Source: Bacillus sp. AFS073361 (GTDB lineage: Bacteria > Bacillota > Bacilli > Bacillales > Cytobacillaceae). From it: DNA of 36,259 nt. The translations under genes were made by a program, and so were the position numbers. Of the stretch, positions 24,179-33,268 are shown piece by piece. The stretch is taken from assembly GCF_002567005.1 (NCBI RefSeq), contig NZ_NUZU01000037.1:1-36259 (forward strand), in the 5' to 3' direction. Below the pieces are notes generated by a model. It was not told the origin of the DNA, ran no database searches, and saw nothing but the letters and a program-made list of their open reading frames with translations. Position 1 is the stretch's first letter; every line of letters starts with the position of its first letter.

Positions 24179-25213
24179 TTGGATTTCAAAGATTACAAAG
24201 GTGTTTGGGTATTTATTGAACAAAAGGATGGTGTAGTTGCTTCCGTATCCCTAGAACTACTGGGTGCCGGTAGGAAGTTGGCAGACAAGCGGGGAGTGGA
24301 ATTGGCCGGTATTCTAATCGGGGAAAATGTTAAACAATTAACAAAGACCATTTTTGAATATGGAGCCGATACCGTGTATGTATATGATCAACCTATCTTT
24401 AAACATTACCGGACTGAAACTTTCATGAAGGCGCTGCTGGAGTGTGCTGACAAATATAAACCAGAAATTATTCTCTACGGGGCCACCTCAACAGGAAAAG
24501 ACCTGGCAAGTGCTGTTGCCACCGATCTTCCGACAGGTTTGACAGCGGATACAACGGAACTTGATGTGGAAGAGGAAACCGGTTTACTACTGGCGAGCAG
24601 ACCGGCTTTTGGCGGAAATATAATGGCGACTATTTTATGTAAAAAATACCGGCCGCAAATGGCGACAGTACGCGCTAAAGTCATGAAGGCACTGGACCCG
24701 GTGCCGGGGAGAAGCGGCAAGATTGTTGAGGAAACTATACCCCTGAAGGAAGAAGATATTCGGACAAAGGTCTTGGAAATTGTAAAGGAAACAGTAAAGA
24801 AAGTTCGAATCGACGAAGCGGACATTATTGTTGCAGGTGGGAAAGGATTAGGGAGCTTCGAAGGATTTCAGATCATCCACCAATTGGCTGAAACGCTTGG
24901 AGGAGCGGTTGGTGCAAGCAGAGATGTAGTAGAAGCGGGTTGGATCGACCATGCTCATCAAGTGGGGCAAACCGGTGTAACGGTAACACCAAAAATATAT
25001 TTTGCAATTGGAATCTCCGGAGCAATTCAACATATTGTGGGAATGAAAAACTCCGGGTTAATTATTGCCATAAATAAGGACAAAGAGGCTGCCATTTTTC
25101 AGAATTGCCATTATGGAATTGTGGGCGATGCCTTCGAAATCGTTCCTATTCTAATCGAGCAGTTTAAAAATGCTTTAACTAGAGAAAAGGTAAGCCAAAC
25201 CAGAGAAGTTTAA
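24179..25213 (+). CDS. etfA: Electron transfer flavoprotein alpha subunit
   Basis: A 344-residue EtfA/FixB subunit starting at TTG 24179, immediately after the etfB stop, with GGAGGGAG six bases upstream. The N-terminal domain has LYGATSTGKDLA (99-110) and PTGLTAD (118-124). The FAD domain shows GGKGLGSFEGF (220-230), GASRDVVEAGW (245-255), QVGQTGVTVTPKIYFAIGISGAIQH (261-285; given in part: GISGAIQH) and AINKDKEAAIF. The heterodimer passes electrons between a dehydrogenase and a quinone or ferredoxin system; partners are not encoded nearby. A strong terminator ends the pair. Confidence 0.93.
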   Translation: MDFKDYKGVWVFIEQKDGVVASVSLELLGAGRKLADKRGVELAGILIGENVKQLTKTIFEYGADTVYVYDQPIFKHYRTETFMKALLECADKYKPEIILYGATSTGKDLASAVATDLPTGLTADTTELDVEEETGLLLASRPAFGGNIMATILCKKYRPQMATVRAKVMKALDPVPGRSGKIVEETIPLKEEDIRTKVLEIVKETVKKVRIDEADIIVAGGKGLGSFEGFQIIHQLAETLGGAVGASRDVVEAGWIDHAHQVGQTGVTVTPKIYFAIGISGAIQHIVGMKNSGLIIAINKDKEAAIFQNCHYGIVGDAFEIVPILIEQFKNALTREKVSQTREV

Positions 25214-25231
25214 TCCAATGATGTCAGGGCA

Positions 25232-25280
25232 GCCTCGTGTGCTTGTTGGGAAACCCAATGAAGCAAACGAGGCTTTTTTA
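25232..25280 (+). terminator. Terminator of etfBA
   Basis: GCCTCGT...GCTTGTTGGG, loop AAA, CCCAATGAAGC...ACGAGGC, then TTTTTT: a long stem with small bulges. Confidence 0.9.
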
Positions 25281-25412
25281 GAAGAAATTGATTTTTATAG
25301 TTGAAGTAAAGATCGTATCTGATTTCCAAATATTGTTGGAAAAATAAGCATATTGTTTTATCATTAAAATCATAAATATACTAACGTCGAGGAATGAAAG
25401 GGATTGGGTTAA

Positions 25413-26591
25413 ATGCAGGTTAGAGAAATTACCGAGAATGAATACTTAGAAGCAATGAAACTATCAATGTATGCTTTTCAATATAAGATCCCGGAAGTTG
25501 ATATACCGGCTAGAAAAGAATCATTGAAAAATCATACTATTCTAGGAATATGGGATGAAGACGACAATCTGGCTGCGAAACTGCATATTATGCCACTCAC
25601 CATTTTCATGAAGGATGCCGAATGGAAAATGGGTGGAATCGCTGGAGTTGCTTCATACCCTGAATTTAGACGAAACGGTTATGTAAACGCACTCATTATC
25701 GAATCTTTGAAACACATGCGAAATAGTAATATGATTGTATCGCTTTTACACCCATTTGATATCTCTTTTTATCGGAAATATGGATGGGAGATTTTAAGTG
25801 AACAGAAGAAATTAACGTTTGAAAAAGCAAACCTTAAGTTCCTTGAAACCCAGACAGGTTTTATAAAGAGATATTCCAGAGAGTCCCATAATGAGGAGAT
25901 TGAAATGATTTACCAGCAATTTTCCACGCAACATACTGGAATGTTAAAACGCGATACAAATTGGTGGAAAAAACACGTTTATAATGAGGATTCACAGCTT
26001 GCTGTTTATTACCATTCCTCGAACGAGGCAAAGGGCTATCTTCTGTACCAGGTGAAAGATAGAAAAATGGAGGTGGAGGAGCTGGTTGCTCTTGACCACG
26101 ATGCGAGAAAAGGGCTATGGAATTTTATCTGCCAGCATGACTCCATGGTTGAAACAGTTACTATGACTCTTGCAACTCACGATCCATTTCCTTATTTTCT
26201 GCCCCAGCCAAAGGTGAAAAATGAGTTAGCTCCCTATTTTATGGCAAGGGTTGTCGACGCTGAAGCATGTTTACTGAAATTTCCGTTCCTACAAGAAAAT
26301 GAGCCACTGTTCCTCCATCTTGAAGATACACATGCACCATGGAATAATGGGAGTTATCTGCTAGGAAAGGGAGAAATCAGGGTGTTTAAAGAAAAAACGG
26401 GAGGTCAATGTGTTCATCCTCCCAAAAAAGGGATTCAATTAAATATTAACTCCCTTTCAGCGATTCTATTCGGGTACAAGAGACCGATGGAACTTTTTGA
26501 AATGGGATATTTGAAAGGTTCCAAGACTGAGATAGATCTTTTCGAAAAAAAGATTCCAGCGATAAAATCGTCATTTTTTGATTTCTTTTAA
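25413..26591 (+). CDS. Eis-like GNAT acetyltransferase with SCP2-type C-domain
   Basis: A 392-residue protein of the Eis family: two GNAT modules and a sterol-carrier-like C-terminal domain. MGGIAGVASYPEFRRNGYVNALI (72-94) is the acetyl-CoA-binding A motif (RRNGY in place of RRRG), and LLHPFDISFYRKYGWE is a strong family signature. The protein ends in a phenylalanine (FFDFF), matching the C-terminal carboxylate that acts as general base in Eis enzymes. Homologues acetylate amines of aminoglycosides or proteins; the natural substrate is unknown. Monocistronic. Confidence 0.88.
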   Translation: MQVREITENEYLEAMKLSMYAFQYKIPEVDIPARKESLKNHTILGIWDEDDNLAAKLHIMPLTIFMKDAEWKMGGIAGVASYPEFRRNGYVNALIIESLKHMRNSNMIVSLLHPFDISFYRKYGWEILSEQKKLTFEKANLKFLETQTGFIKRYSRESHNEEIEMIYQQFSTQHTGMLKRDTNWWKKHVYNEDSQLAVYYHSSNEAKGYLLYQVKDRKMEVEELVALDHDARKGLWNFICQHDSMVETVTMTLATHDPFPYFLPQPKVKNELAPYFMARVVDAEACLLKFPFLQENEPLFLHLEDTHAPWNNGSYLLGKGEIRVFKEKTGGQCVHPPKKGIQLNINSLSAILFGYKRPMELFEMGYLKGSKTEIDLFEKKIPAIKSSFFDFF

Positions 26592-26617
26592 CTTAACGCC
26601 AATAAAAATATTCATTC

Positions 26618-26647
26618 AGGCCCTACTTTTTGTTAGGGCTATTTTTT
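26618..26647 (+). terminator. Terminator of the Eis-like gene
   Basis: AGGCCCTA, 8-base loop, TAGGGCT, then ATTTTTTG. Confidence 0.85.
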
Positions 26648-26690
26648 GTTATTCAAAAAAAGAAAATTCTAAATTTTATTTATTATTTGA

Positions 26691-26722
26691 TTGACAATGG
26701 AATATGTCTATGAGAATATAGC
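26691..26722 (+). promoter_or_regulatory. Promoter of riboswitch 1
   Basis: TTGACA (26691-26696) with GAATAT 17 bases downstream (26714-26719), or TATAGC at a longer spacing. The transcript would start some 50 bases before the first aptamer. Confidence 0.6.
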
Positions 26723-26778
26723 ATTGTGAATACGCTTTCAATTTTTAGATAATTTAATAGTTTACGATTGATTGTATT

Positions 26779-26989
26779 GGGAGAGAGTGACGAATGTCGC
26801 CGCCGACGGAGCAAGTTCCATAAAATCCTTGGAATTAATCTCTCAGGTAAAAAGAACCATTACATGACGTAGCTCTGGAGAGTGCATATTTCTGTATATG
26901 CCACCAAAGGGGATCCGCTTTTATGCGGAACAAACTTTCAGGTAAAAGGACAGAGAAGGTGAAACATTGCCTTCTTCTGTCCTTTTTTT
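26779..26989 (+). promoter_or_regulatory. Tandem glycine riboswitch 1 with terminator (permease)
   Basis: Aptamer 1 covers about 26779-26858 (GGGAGAG ... GCCGCCGACGGAGCAAG ... CTCTCAGGTA). Aptamer 2 covers about 26870-26955 (CTCTGGAGAGTGC ... GCCACCAAAGGGG ... TTTCAGGTAAAAGGACAG). A terminator follows: GGACAGAGAAGG with CCTTCTTCTGTCC (26947-26983), then seven T. The 5' terminator arm shares CAGAG with the P1 helix of aptamer 2. Glycine binding should therefore stop the terminator forming and turn expression on. Controls the permease at 27208. The ~200 bases between terminator and gene show nothing else. Confidence 0.96.
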
Positions 26990-27207
26990 GTTGCAGAAAC
27001 GAACAAAATTCTAATTAATCACTACTACGCCTACATTAGTATTAGCCATATAAAAAGTGAAGATCATCAAAAACTTCTTTAATGGCTTTTTATATTTTTT
27101 ATCTACTGATTAGGGAAACAACGAATTAATAAAATAAGGAGGGCAAGAATTGTAATCGGATGGGACTGACCTTTTTAAAAATAAAAAAGTAGAGGGTGGG
27201 AATTCAT

Positions 27208-28596
27208 ATGCAGGAACAGAAATTGGATAGAGGCCTAAAAAATAGGCACGTACAATTAATCGCTATTGGTGGAGCAATCGGAACAGGATTATTTCTAGGT
27301 GCCGGAAAATCTATACATTTAGCTGGTCCATCAATATTATTTGCTTACTTAATTACAGGTGTCATTTGCTTTTTGATCATGCGGGCACTTGGGGAACTGC
27401 TCTTAACCAATTTGAACTATCATTCTTTTGTTGACTTTGTAAGAGACTATTTAGGTAATATGGCAGCTTTTATCACAGGATGGACCTACTGGTTTTGCTG
27501 GATATCAATTGCAATGGCAGACTTAACAGCAGTTGGTCTTTATACCCAATATTGGTTTCCTTCTGTACCACAGTGGATGCCAGGATTAATTGCGCTTGTC
27601 ATCTTGCTAGTTATGAACCTCGCTACTGTCAAACTTTTCGGCGAAATGGAATTCTGGTTCGCATTAATTAAAGTCATCGCGATACTGGCACTCATTGTCA
27701 TCGGTGTGTTCATGATTATTAAAGGCTTTTCTACCAATGCAGGAGCATCCAGTTTCACGAATTTATGGAGCCATGACGGCTGGTTTCCAAATGGCATAAA
27801 TGGGTTTATTCTCTCATTCCAGATGGTTGTGTTTGCGTTTGTTGGCATTGAACTGGTAGGACTTACAGCAGGTGAAACCGAAAACCCAGAAAAAGTAATT
27901 CCAAAGGCCATCAATAATATTCCTATTCGAGTTTTGATTTTCTACGTTGGAGCCCTTATTATCATCATGAGTATTTATCCATGGAACGCGATAAATCCTG
28001 CGAAAAGCCCATTTGTTCAAGTCTTCGTGGCGGTTGGAATCGCTGCAGCTGCTGGTATTGTCAATTTTGTCGTTCTAACTTCCGCGGCTTCGGCCTGTAA
28101 CAGTGCCATCTTTAGTACAAGCCGGATGGTATACTCACTTGCCAGAGATAAAAATGCACCTGTACCATTTACAAAACTTACTTCCCGTAAAGTACCTTCA
28201 AATGCATTGCTCTTTTCAACTGTGGTCATTTTAATTGCCGTTGTGTTGAACTATGTTATGCCAGAAGGAGTATTTACCCTAATAACAAGTATTTCTACCG
28301 TATGTTTCATCTTTATTTGGGGTATTACAATTATCAGCCATTTGAAATACCGAAAAACAAGACCAGATCTAGCAAAAATAAACAAATTTAAATTGCCGCT
28401 TTATCCATTTTCTAATTACTTGATCCTAGCTTTTCTAGCATTTGTTCTGGTTGTGCTTGCACTTGCAGAAGATACTCGCGTTGCCTTGTTTGTAACTCCA
28501 GTTTGGTTTATTTTACTAATTGCCATCTATAAGATGCGGAATATGAAGGCAAACTATGCAGATCAAGTCAATCAGGAAAAGATAGCAGAAAATTAA
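27208..28596 (+). CDS. APC-family amino acid permease, probable glycine (D-Ala/D-Ser) transporter
   Basis: A 462-residue, 12-helix amino acid permease of the AAT group. RGLKNRHVQLIAIGGAIGTGLFLGAG is the classic first-helix signature (KNRHVQLIAIGGAIGTG). AFVGIELVGLTAGETENPEK is the conserved helix-6 region. It is close to CycA, which takes up glycine, D-alanine and D-serine; the glycine riboswitch upstream supports glycine as substrate. Start ATG 27208 after GGTGGG; a GTG at 27196 overlaps the ribosome site. An ON switch with glycine fits uptake for use as carbon and nitrogen source, or relief of excess glycine. Confidence 0.9.
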   Translation: MQEQKLDRGLKNRHVQLIAIGGAIGTGLFLGAGKSIHLAGPSILFAYLITGVICFLIMRALGELLLTNLNYHSFVDFVRDYLGNMAAFITGWTYWFCWISIAMADLTAVGLYTQYWFPSVPQWMPGLIALVILLVMNLATVKLFGEMEFWFALIKVIAILALIVIGVFMIIKGFSTNAGASSFTNLWSHDGWFPNGINGFILSFQMVVFAFVGIELVGLTAGETENPEKVIPKAINNIPIRVLIFYVGALIIIMSIYPWNAINPAKSPFVQVFVAVGIAAAAGIVNFVVLTSAASACNSAIFSTSRMVYSLARDKNAPVPFTKLTSRKVPSNALLFSTVVILIAVVLNYVMPEGVFTLITSISTVCFIFIWGITIISHLKYRKTRPDLAKINKFKLPLYPFSNYLILAFLAFVLVVLALAEDTRVALFVTPVWFILLIAIYKMRNMKANYADQVNQEKIAEN

Positions 28597-28604
28597 TACC
28601 TAAC

Positions 28605-28632
28605 TCAAAAATGTCTTATGATCCATTTTTGA
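28605..28632 (+). terminator. Weak hairpin after the permease gene
   Basis: TCAAAAATG (28605-28613) and CATTTTTGA (28624-28632) form a 9-bp A/T-rich stem. No clear T-run, so read-through into the next unit is possible. Confidence 0.45.
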
Positions 28633-28651
28633 TACCGTTTTCAAAAAAAGC

Positions 28652-28680
28652 TTGACTTGGTTTCCAGTAACAATTATTCT
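28652..28680 (+). promoter_or_regulatory. Promoter of riboswitch 2
   Basis: TTGACT (28652-28657), 17 bases, TATTCT (28675-28680). It would start the leader about 25 bases before the first aptamer. Confidence 0.65.
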
Positions 28681-28710
28681 GAAAATAATAAAAAAATAGA
28701 GCGGATGACG

Positions 28711-28936
28711 GTTGTGGGAGAGTGCAATTTTTACACGCCACCGAAGGAGCAAGTTCCAAAAAAACCCTTGGAATTAATCTCTCAGGTAGATGGAACCACA
28801 GCGGGACGCAACTCTGGAGAGCGCATTAAATTTATGCCACCAAAGGGGAATGTTCGTAACAGAACTAAACTCTCAGGTAAAAAGGACAGAGAAGGGAATA
28901 TGAAGCTTTTTGCTTCCCCTTCTTCTGTCCTTTTTT
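28711..28936 (+). promoter_or_regulatory. Tandem glycine riboswitch 2 with terminator (glyA-sda-gcv operon)
   Basis: Aptamer 1 is about 28711-28800 (GTGGGAGAGTGC ... GCCACCGAAGGAGCAAG ... CTCTCAGGTAGATGGAACCAC). Aptamer 2 is about 28811-28892 (CTCTGGAGAGCGC ... GCCACCAAAGGGG ... CTCTCAGGTAAAAAGGACAGAG). The terminator AAAGGACAGAGAAGGGAA with TTCCCCTTCTTCTGTCCTTT (28881-28933) ends in TTTTTT. As in riboswitch 1, the terminator arm overlaps the aptamer 2 P1 strand, giving an ON switch. A 116-residue open frame that crosses this region (28657-29007) has no protein-like character and is not a gene. Confidence 0.96.
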
Positions 28937-29003
28937 GCGTGCAAAAAAGCAGATGTTTGAAGCATAAAGGGGAGCCTGAACAATATTTCAAGGAGGAGTT
29001 AAC

Positions 29004-30254
29004 ATGAGTTTACAACAGAATGATCAAACCATTTTTGAAGCGATTAAAAAGGAGCAGGATCGTCAGCATCAAACATTGGAGTTGATTGCATCGGAAAACT
29101 TCGTTAGCCAAGATGTCCTAGAAGCAATGGGAAGTGTGATGACCAATAAATATGCAGAAGGCTATCCAGGAAAGCGTTACTATGGCGGATGTGAATTTGT
29201 CGATGTGGCAGAACAAGAAGCTATTGATCGTTTAACAAAGCTGTTTGGTGCTAAATATGCAAACGTTCAACCTCACTCAGGTGCACAAGCTAACTTTGCT
29301 GTTTTTTTCGCACTTCTTCAGCCTGGCGATAAAATCATGGGAATGAACCTTTCACAAGGTGGACATTTAACGCATGGAAGTCCTGTTAGTATTTCAGGGA
29401 AATGGTTTGAGGTTGTGTCATATGGCGTAAAAGAAGACACACATTTGATTGATTATGATGAGCTGGAAGAAGTTGCGAAAAAAGAAGAGCCAAAATTGAT
29501 TATTGCAGGGGCAAGTGCTTATCCAAGAACGATTGATTTTGCACGCTTTAGACAAATTGCTGATCAAGTGGGTGCAAAATTTATGGTGGATATGGCGCAT
29601 ATTGCAGGACTTGTTGCCGCTGGTCTTCATCCATCGCCAGTTCCATATGCAGATGTTGTGACAAGTACTACACATAAAACGTTACGAGGCCCACGAGGCG
29701 GTATTGTTTTATCAAACGATGAAGAGATTATCAAAGCGATTAATAAATCTGTGTTTCCAGGTTTACAAGGCGGCCCCCTTATGCACATCATTGCAGCTAA
29801 AGCAGTTGCTTTCAATGAAGCTTTACATCCAAGCTTTAAAGATTACGCGAAACAAATCATTGATAATGCAACAGCACTAGCGGATACGTTAAAGAAAGAA
29901 GGAGCAACCCTTGTCTCTGGAGGTACAGACAATCACATTGTTCTTCTAGATGTTCGCCCGTGGAACTTAACAGGTAAAGAAGCAGAGAAATTGTTAGAAG
30001 AAGCAGGTATTACTGTTAACAAAAACACGATCCCATATGATCCTGCAAGTCCGTTTGTCACAAGTGGAATCCGCATGGGAACTGCTGCTTTAACAACTCG
30101 CGGAATGAAGCAGGATGATATGGAGAAGATTGGAAAAGTAATCGCTTCTGTTCTGAAAAGTAAAGGTAATCTAGAAGTTCTTAAACAAGCAAAAGAAACT
30201 ACTAAAAATATTTGTGGTAACTATCCACTATTTCAACAGCCAATTACTGTTTAA
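29004..30254 (+). CDS. glyA: Serine hydroxymethyltransferase
   Basis: A 416-residue PLP enzyme of full length. It interconverts serine and glycine with (methylene)tetrahydrofolate. PLP lysine Lys225 lies in [14 protein letters not shown]; the N-terminal [11 protein letters not shown] and [10 protein letters not shown] motifs are intact. AGGAGGAG lies before the ATG. In this operon it probably runs towards serine, using methylene-THF from the glycine cleavage system. The genome likely has a second, biosynthetic glyA elsewhere. Confidence 0.96.
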   Translation: MSLQQNDQTIFEAIKKEQDRQHQTLELIASENFVSQDVLEAMGSVMTNKYAEGYPGKRYYGGCEFVDVAEQEAIDRLTKLFGAKYANVQPHSGAQANFAVFFALLQPGDKIMGMNLSQGGHLTHGSPVSISGKWFEVVSYGVKEDTHLIDYDELEEVAKKEEPKLIIAGASAYPRTIDFARFRQIADQVGAKFMVDMAHIAGLVAAGLHPSPVPYADVVTSTTHKTLRGPRGGIVLSNDEEIIKAINKSVFPGLQGGPLMHIIAAKAVAFNEALHPSFKDYAKQIIDNATALADTLKKEGATLVSGGTDNHIVLLDVRPWNLTGKEAEKLLEEAGITVNKNTIPYDPASPFVTSGIRMGTAALTTRGMKQDDMEKIGKVIASVLKSKGNLEVLKQAKETTKNICGNYPLFQQPITV

Positions 30255-30268
30255 GAAGGAGACAATTC

Positions 30269-30781
30269 ATGGAATTTCAAAGTTGCTTTGATATAATCGG
30301 CCCGATTATGGTTGGACCATCGAGCTCTCATACCGCAGGTGTTGTGTCAATCGGTAAATTTATTTATGAACTGTTAGGTCGTTGTCCAGAAGAGACAAAA
30401 ATTGTATTTTATGATTCTTTTGCCGAAACGTACCAAGGACATGGAACGGATAAAGCGCTCATAGGCGGATTACTTGGAATGAAGACCGATGATCCACGAA
30501 TAAAAAATTCGTTGGAGTGGGCAAAGAAGGATGGTATGCAGTACCAATTCGAGTTTGAAGACAAATGTACGTATTATAACCATCCCAATACAACGATTGT
30601 GACAGCAAAATGCAATAATCGGGCTGTAAAAGTTGGGGGTGTATCGCTTGGCGGTGGTTTATCGAAAATCTTTATGATTAACGAAAGAAAAGTAGATATT
30701 CGGTTAAGTTCAGGTGATGACTTTACGTCCCTCGCTAGCCATTTCCAACCAAACGAGAAAGTATTTATGGAGGCAATTTAA
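30269..30781 (+). CDS. sdaAB: L-serine dehydratase beta subunit lacking the ACT domain
   Basis: The beta chain of the iron-sulfur L-serine dehydratase (serine to pyruvate + NH3). FDIIGPIMVGPSSSHTAGVVSIG and SFAETYQGHGTDKALIGGLLG are the family hallmarks. It is only 170 residues; the Bacillus subunit is about 220 because a C-terminal ACT domain follows the catalytic fold. Here the chain ends after about 25 residues of unrelated sequence (DDFTSLASHFQPNEKVFMEAI), and no ACT remnant is seen before sdaAA. The stop codon overlaps the sdaAA ATG (TAATG), so translation is coupled. Loss of ACT suggests altered or lost allosteric control. Confidence 0.92.
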   Translation: MEFQSCFDIIGPIMVGPSSSHTAGVVSIGKFIYELLGRCPEETKIVFYDSFAETYQGHGTDKALIGGLLGMKTDDPRIKNSLEWAKKDGMQYQFEFEDKCTYYNHPNTTIVTAKCNNRAVKVGGVSLGGGLSKIFMINERKVDIRLSSGDDFTSLASHFQPNEKVFMEAI

Positions 30782-31680
30782 TGGAAATTAAGTCCATGGC
30801 AGAACTGATTGAAGCTTGTGAAAGAGAACAAAAAACCATTGGTGAAATCATGTTGATGATGGAAGCGAAAAAGTCAGGAAGAGACGAAGAAACCATTATC
30901 AGCATGATGGAAGAACGATTAATCAAAATGAAGGAAGCCGTTGATAGCGGCATTAAAGACGGCTCAACAGCACCAAGTGGTATTTCCGGCGGTGATGCTG
31001 TGAAAATGTATAACTACATGACTCAAGGTAAAGCCTTGTCAGGAAATTACATTAGTAATGCCATGACGTTTTCATTAGCTACATCTGAAAGCAATGCACG
31101 TATGGGGATTATTGTAGCTACACCAACCGCAGGAGCGGCTGGTATTTTACCTGGTGTATTATTTTCACTTTATAAAAATGACACCTATTCATATAAAGAT
31201 TTAGTCATGGGCTTATTTACAGCAAGTATGCTAGGTTACGTGATTGCCAACCGTTCCTTTATTTCAGGAGCAGCAGGAGGCTGTCAGGCAGAAGTGGGAT
31301 CCGCAACGGCAATGGCAGCGGGGACAATCGTAGAGCTAAAAGGCGGTACACCACAACAAGCCGTAAATGCCACCTCCATTGCGATGAAATCATTATTAGG
31401 TTTGGTGTGTGATCCGGTTGCAGGACTTGTTGAAGTACCTTGTATTAAGCGAAATGTCATTGGTACCTCGATTGCCTTTTCTGCTGCCGATCTATCACTT
31501 GCTGGCGTGGAAAGCCGGATTCCATGTGACGAAGTCATAGAAGCGATGTATAAGGTTGGAAAGGAAATGCCAAGGACACTAAGGGAAACCGCACTTGGCG
31601 GGCTGGCGATGACCGAAACAGGTAAAAAGGTAAAAGAACAGTTATTTTGTCGGAAATCTAAATCGGAGGTAACACAATGA
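30781..31680 (+). CDS. sdaAA: L-serine dehydratase alpha subunit
   Basis: The 299-residue alpha chain that holds the [4Fe-4S] cluster. [24 protein letters not shown] and the cysteines of [35 protein letters not shown] supply the cluster ligands and serine-binding site. With SdaAB it removes serine made by GlyA. It overlaps gcvT by four bases (ATGA). Confidence 0.95.
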   Translation: MEIKSMAELIEACEREQKTIGEIMLMMEAKKSGRDEETIISMMEERLIKMKEAVDSGIKDGSTAPSGISGGDAVKMYNYMTQGKALSGNYISNAMTFSLATSESNARMGIIVATPTAGAAGILPGVLFSLYKNDTYSYKDLVMGLFTASMLGYVIANRSFISGAAGGCQAEVGSATAMAAGTIVELKGGTPQQAVNATSIAMKSLLGLVCDPVAGLVEVPCIKRNVIGTSIAFSAADLSLAGVESRIPCDEVIEAMYKVGKEMPRTLRETALGGLAMTETGKKVKEQLFCRKSKSEVTQ

Positions 31681-32789
31681 CTACTAATACATTGTTAAAA
31701 CGGACACCCTTATTTAAAACATATAAAAAACATGGCGCAAAGGTCATTGATTTTGGCGGCTGGGAGCTTCCGGTACAGTTTTCAAGTATTTTAGAAGAGC
31801 ATGAGTCAGTACGTAACCGAGCAGGACTTTTTGATGTCTCTCATATGGGTGAAGTAGTGGTAGAGGGAAAAGATGCAGAAAGCTACATAAACTATCTGGT
31901 CACAAACGATGTGACGAAGCTCAGTATCAATCAGGCACAGTATACTGCAATGTGCTACCAGAACGGCGGAACGGTCGATGATTTACTAGTTTATAAATTA
32001 ACGCATGATAAATATTTACTCGTCATCAATGCGGCCAACATTGATAAAGACTTTGAATGGATGAAGCAACATGTAAAAGGAGAGGTAACACTCAAAAATA
32101 TCTCCAATGAAATTGCGCAGCTAGCCATTCAAGGACCAGAGGCTGAACGTATTTTGCAAAAACTAACGGAAACCAATCTATCTGAAATTGGCTCATTTAA
32201 ATTTGCACAACATGTTAATGTTTCCGGAATAACAGATATCCTCGTATCACGTACAGGTTATACAGGTGAAAATGGTTTTGAACTTTATTTAGCAGCTGGT
32301 CAGGCGGAAGCACTATGGGAAAAACTGATAGAAGCAGGGTGTGAAGATGGCTTAAAGCCATGCGGATTGGGTGCACGTGACACCCTTCGTTTAGAGGCAC
32401 GTCTTGCACTTTATGGTCAAGAACTGTTAAGCGATATTAGTCCCCTTGAAGCAGGAATCGGCTTCGCGGTGAAAACCAATAAAGAAAGTGATTTTATTGG
32501 AAAAGAGGCACTTTTAAGACAAAAAGAAGAAGGATTAAAACGCAAATTAGTAGGAATTGAAGTTACTGGTCGTGGGATTCCCCGTCACGGTTATAAAGTA
32601 GTTTCAGAGAGTGGAGAGGAAATTGGTGTCATTACATCGGGAACACAATCACCCACTCTAAAGAAAAGTATTGGTCTTGCTCTTATATCAGCGGAGTATG
32701 CACAAGTTGACACACAAATAAAAGTAGAAATCCGTAATAAACAAATTGATGCAGTAGTAATTAAGACACCGTTTTATAAAATGGGTTAA
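31677..32789 (+). CDS. gcvT: Aminomethyltransferase (glycine cleavage T-protein)
   Basis: A 370-residue T-protein that passes the methylene group from aminomethyl-lipoyl GcvH to tetrahydrofolate and frees ammonia. [14 protein letters not shown] near the N-terminus, [20 protein letters not shown] and [14 protein letters not shown] are conserved folate-binding and fold motifs. Starts inside the sdaAA stop codon, with GGAGG upstream. Confidence 0.96.
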   Translation: MTTNTLLKRTPLFKTYKKHGAKVIDFGGWELPVQFSSILEEHESVRNRAGLFDVSHMGEVVVEGKDAESYINYLVTNDVTKLSINQAQYTAMCYQNGGTVDDLLVYKLTHDKYLLVINAANIDKDFEWMKQHVKGEVTLKNISNEIAQLAIQGPEAERILQKLTETNLSEIGSFKFAQHVNVSGITDILVSRTGYTGENGFELYLAAGQAEALWEKLIEAGCEDGLKPCGLGARDTLRLEARLALYGQELLSDISPLEAGIGFAVKTNKESDFIGKEALLRQKEEGLKRKLVGIEVTGRGIPRHGYKVVSESGEEIGVITSGTQSPTLKKSIGLALISAEYAQVDTQIKVEIRNKQIDAVVIKTPFYKMG

Positions 32790-32874
32790 TAAAATCATAG
32801 AATTCGATACCCACAGTACTTAATTACATGATAGATGGTCAAATTCAAATACAAAAATGAAGGGAAGTAAAATT

Positions 32875-33267
32875 ATGATAAACGCAACTGCAAGTTTACT
32901 ATATAGCAAGGAACACGAATGGGTATTACAACTAGACGGAAATCGGGTACGAATTGGAATTTCTCATTTTGCACAAAAACAATTAGGGGATATCGTGTTT
33001 GTTGAAACTCCGGAGGTAGATGATGAAGTTACAGTGGAGGAATCGATGGGAACCATCGAATCGGTTAAAGCCGTTTCTGAAATTTACGCTCCAGTATCAG
33101 GCACGGTTGTTTGTGTAAACGAGGATTTAAACGATAGTCCTGAGACAATCAATGAACAGCCATATGATGCAGGGTGGTTAGTAGAAGTGGAACTATCTAA
33201 TCCAGAGGAGTTAAAATCCCTATTAAATGAAGATGAGTATCAGGCGTATATTGAGGGAGGGGAATAA
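32875..33267 (+). CDS. gcvH: Glycine cleavage H-protein (lipoyl carrier)
   Basis: A 130-residue H-protein from ATG 32875 (GAAGGGAAG upstream; an ATG at 32857 overlaps that site). The lipoyl lysine is Lys65 in [18 protein letters not shown], and YSKEHEWV is the typical N-terminal strand. It shuttles the aminomethyl group between P and T proteins. A 67-base gap separates it from gcvT without an obvious terminator. No lipoamide dehydrogenase is in the operon, so L-protein must come from a shared E3. Confidence 0.95.
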   Translation: MINATASLLYSKEHEWVLQLDGNRVRIGISHFAQKQLGDIVFVETPEVDDEVTVEESMGTIESVKAVSEIYAPVSGTVVCVNEDLNDSPETINEQPYDAGWLVEVELSNPEELKSLLNEDEYQAYIEGGE

Positions 33268-33268
33268 G

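Noticed and set aside
28657..29007. 116-residue open frame upstream of glyA
   Set aside because: It runs through both aptamers and the terminator of the glycine riboswitch, has no protein-like composition and no ribosome site of note.
33227..33268. Longer gcvPA start
   Set aside because: It would overlap gcvH by 41 bases, lacks a ribosome site, and the added residues are not family-like; ATG 33269 follows GGGAGGGG.
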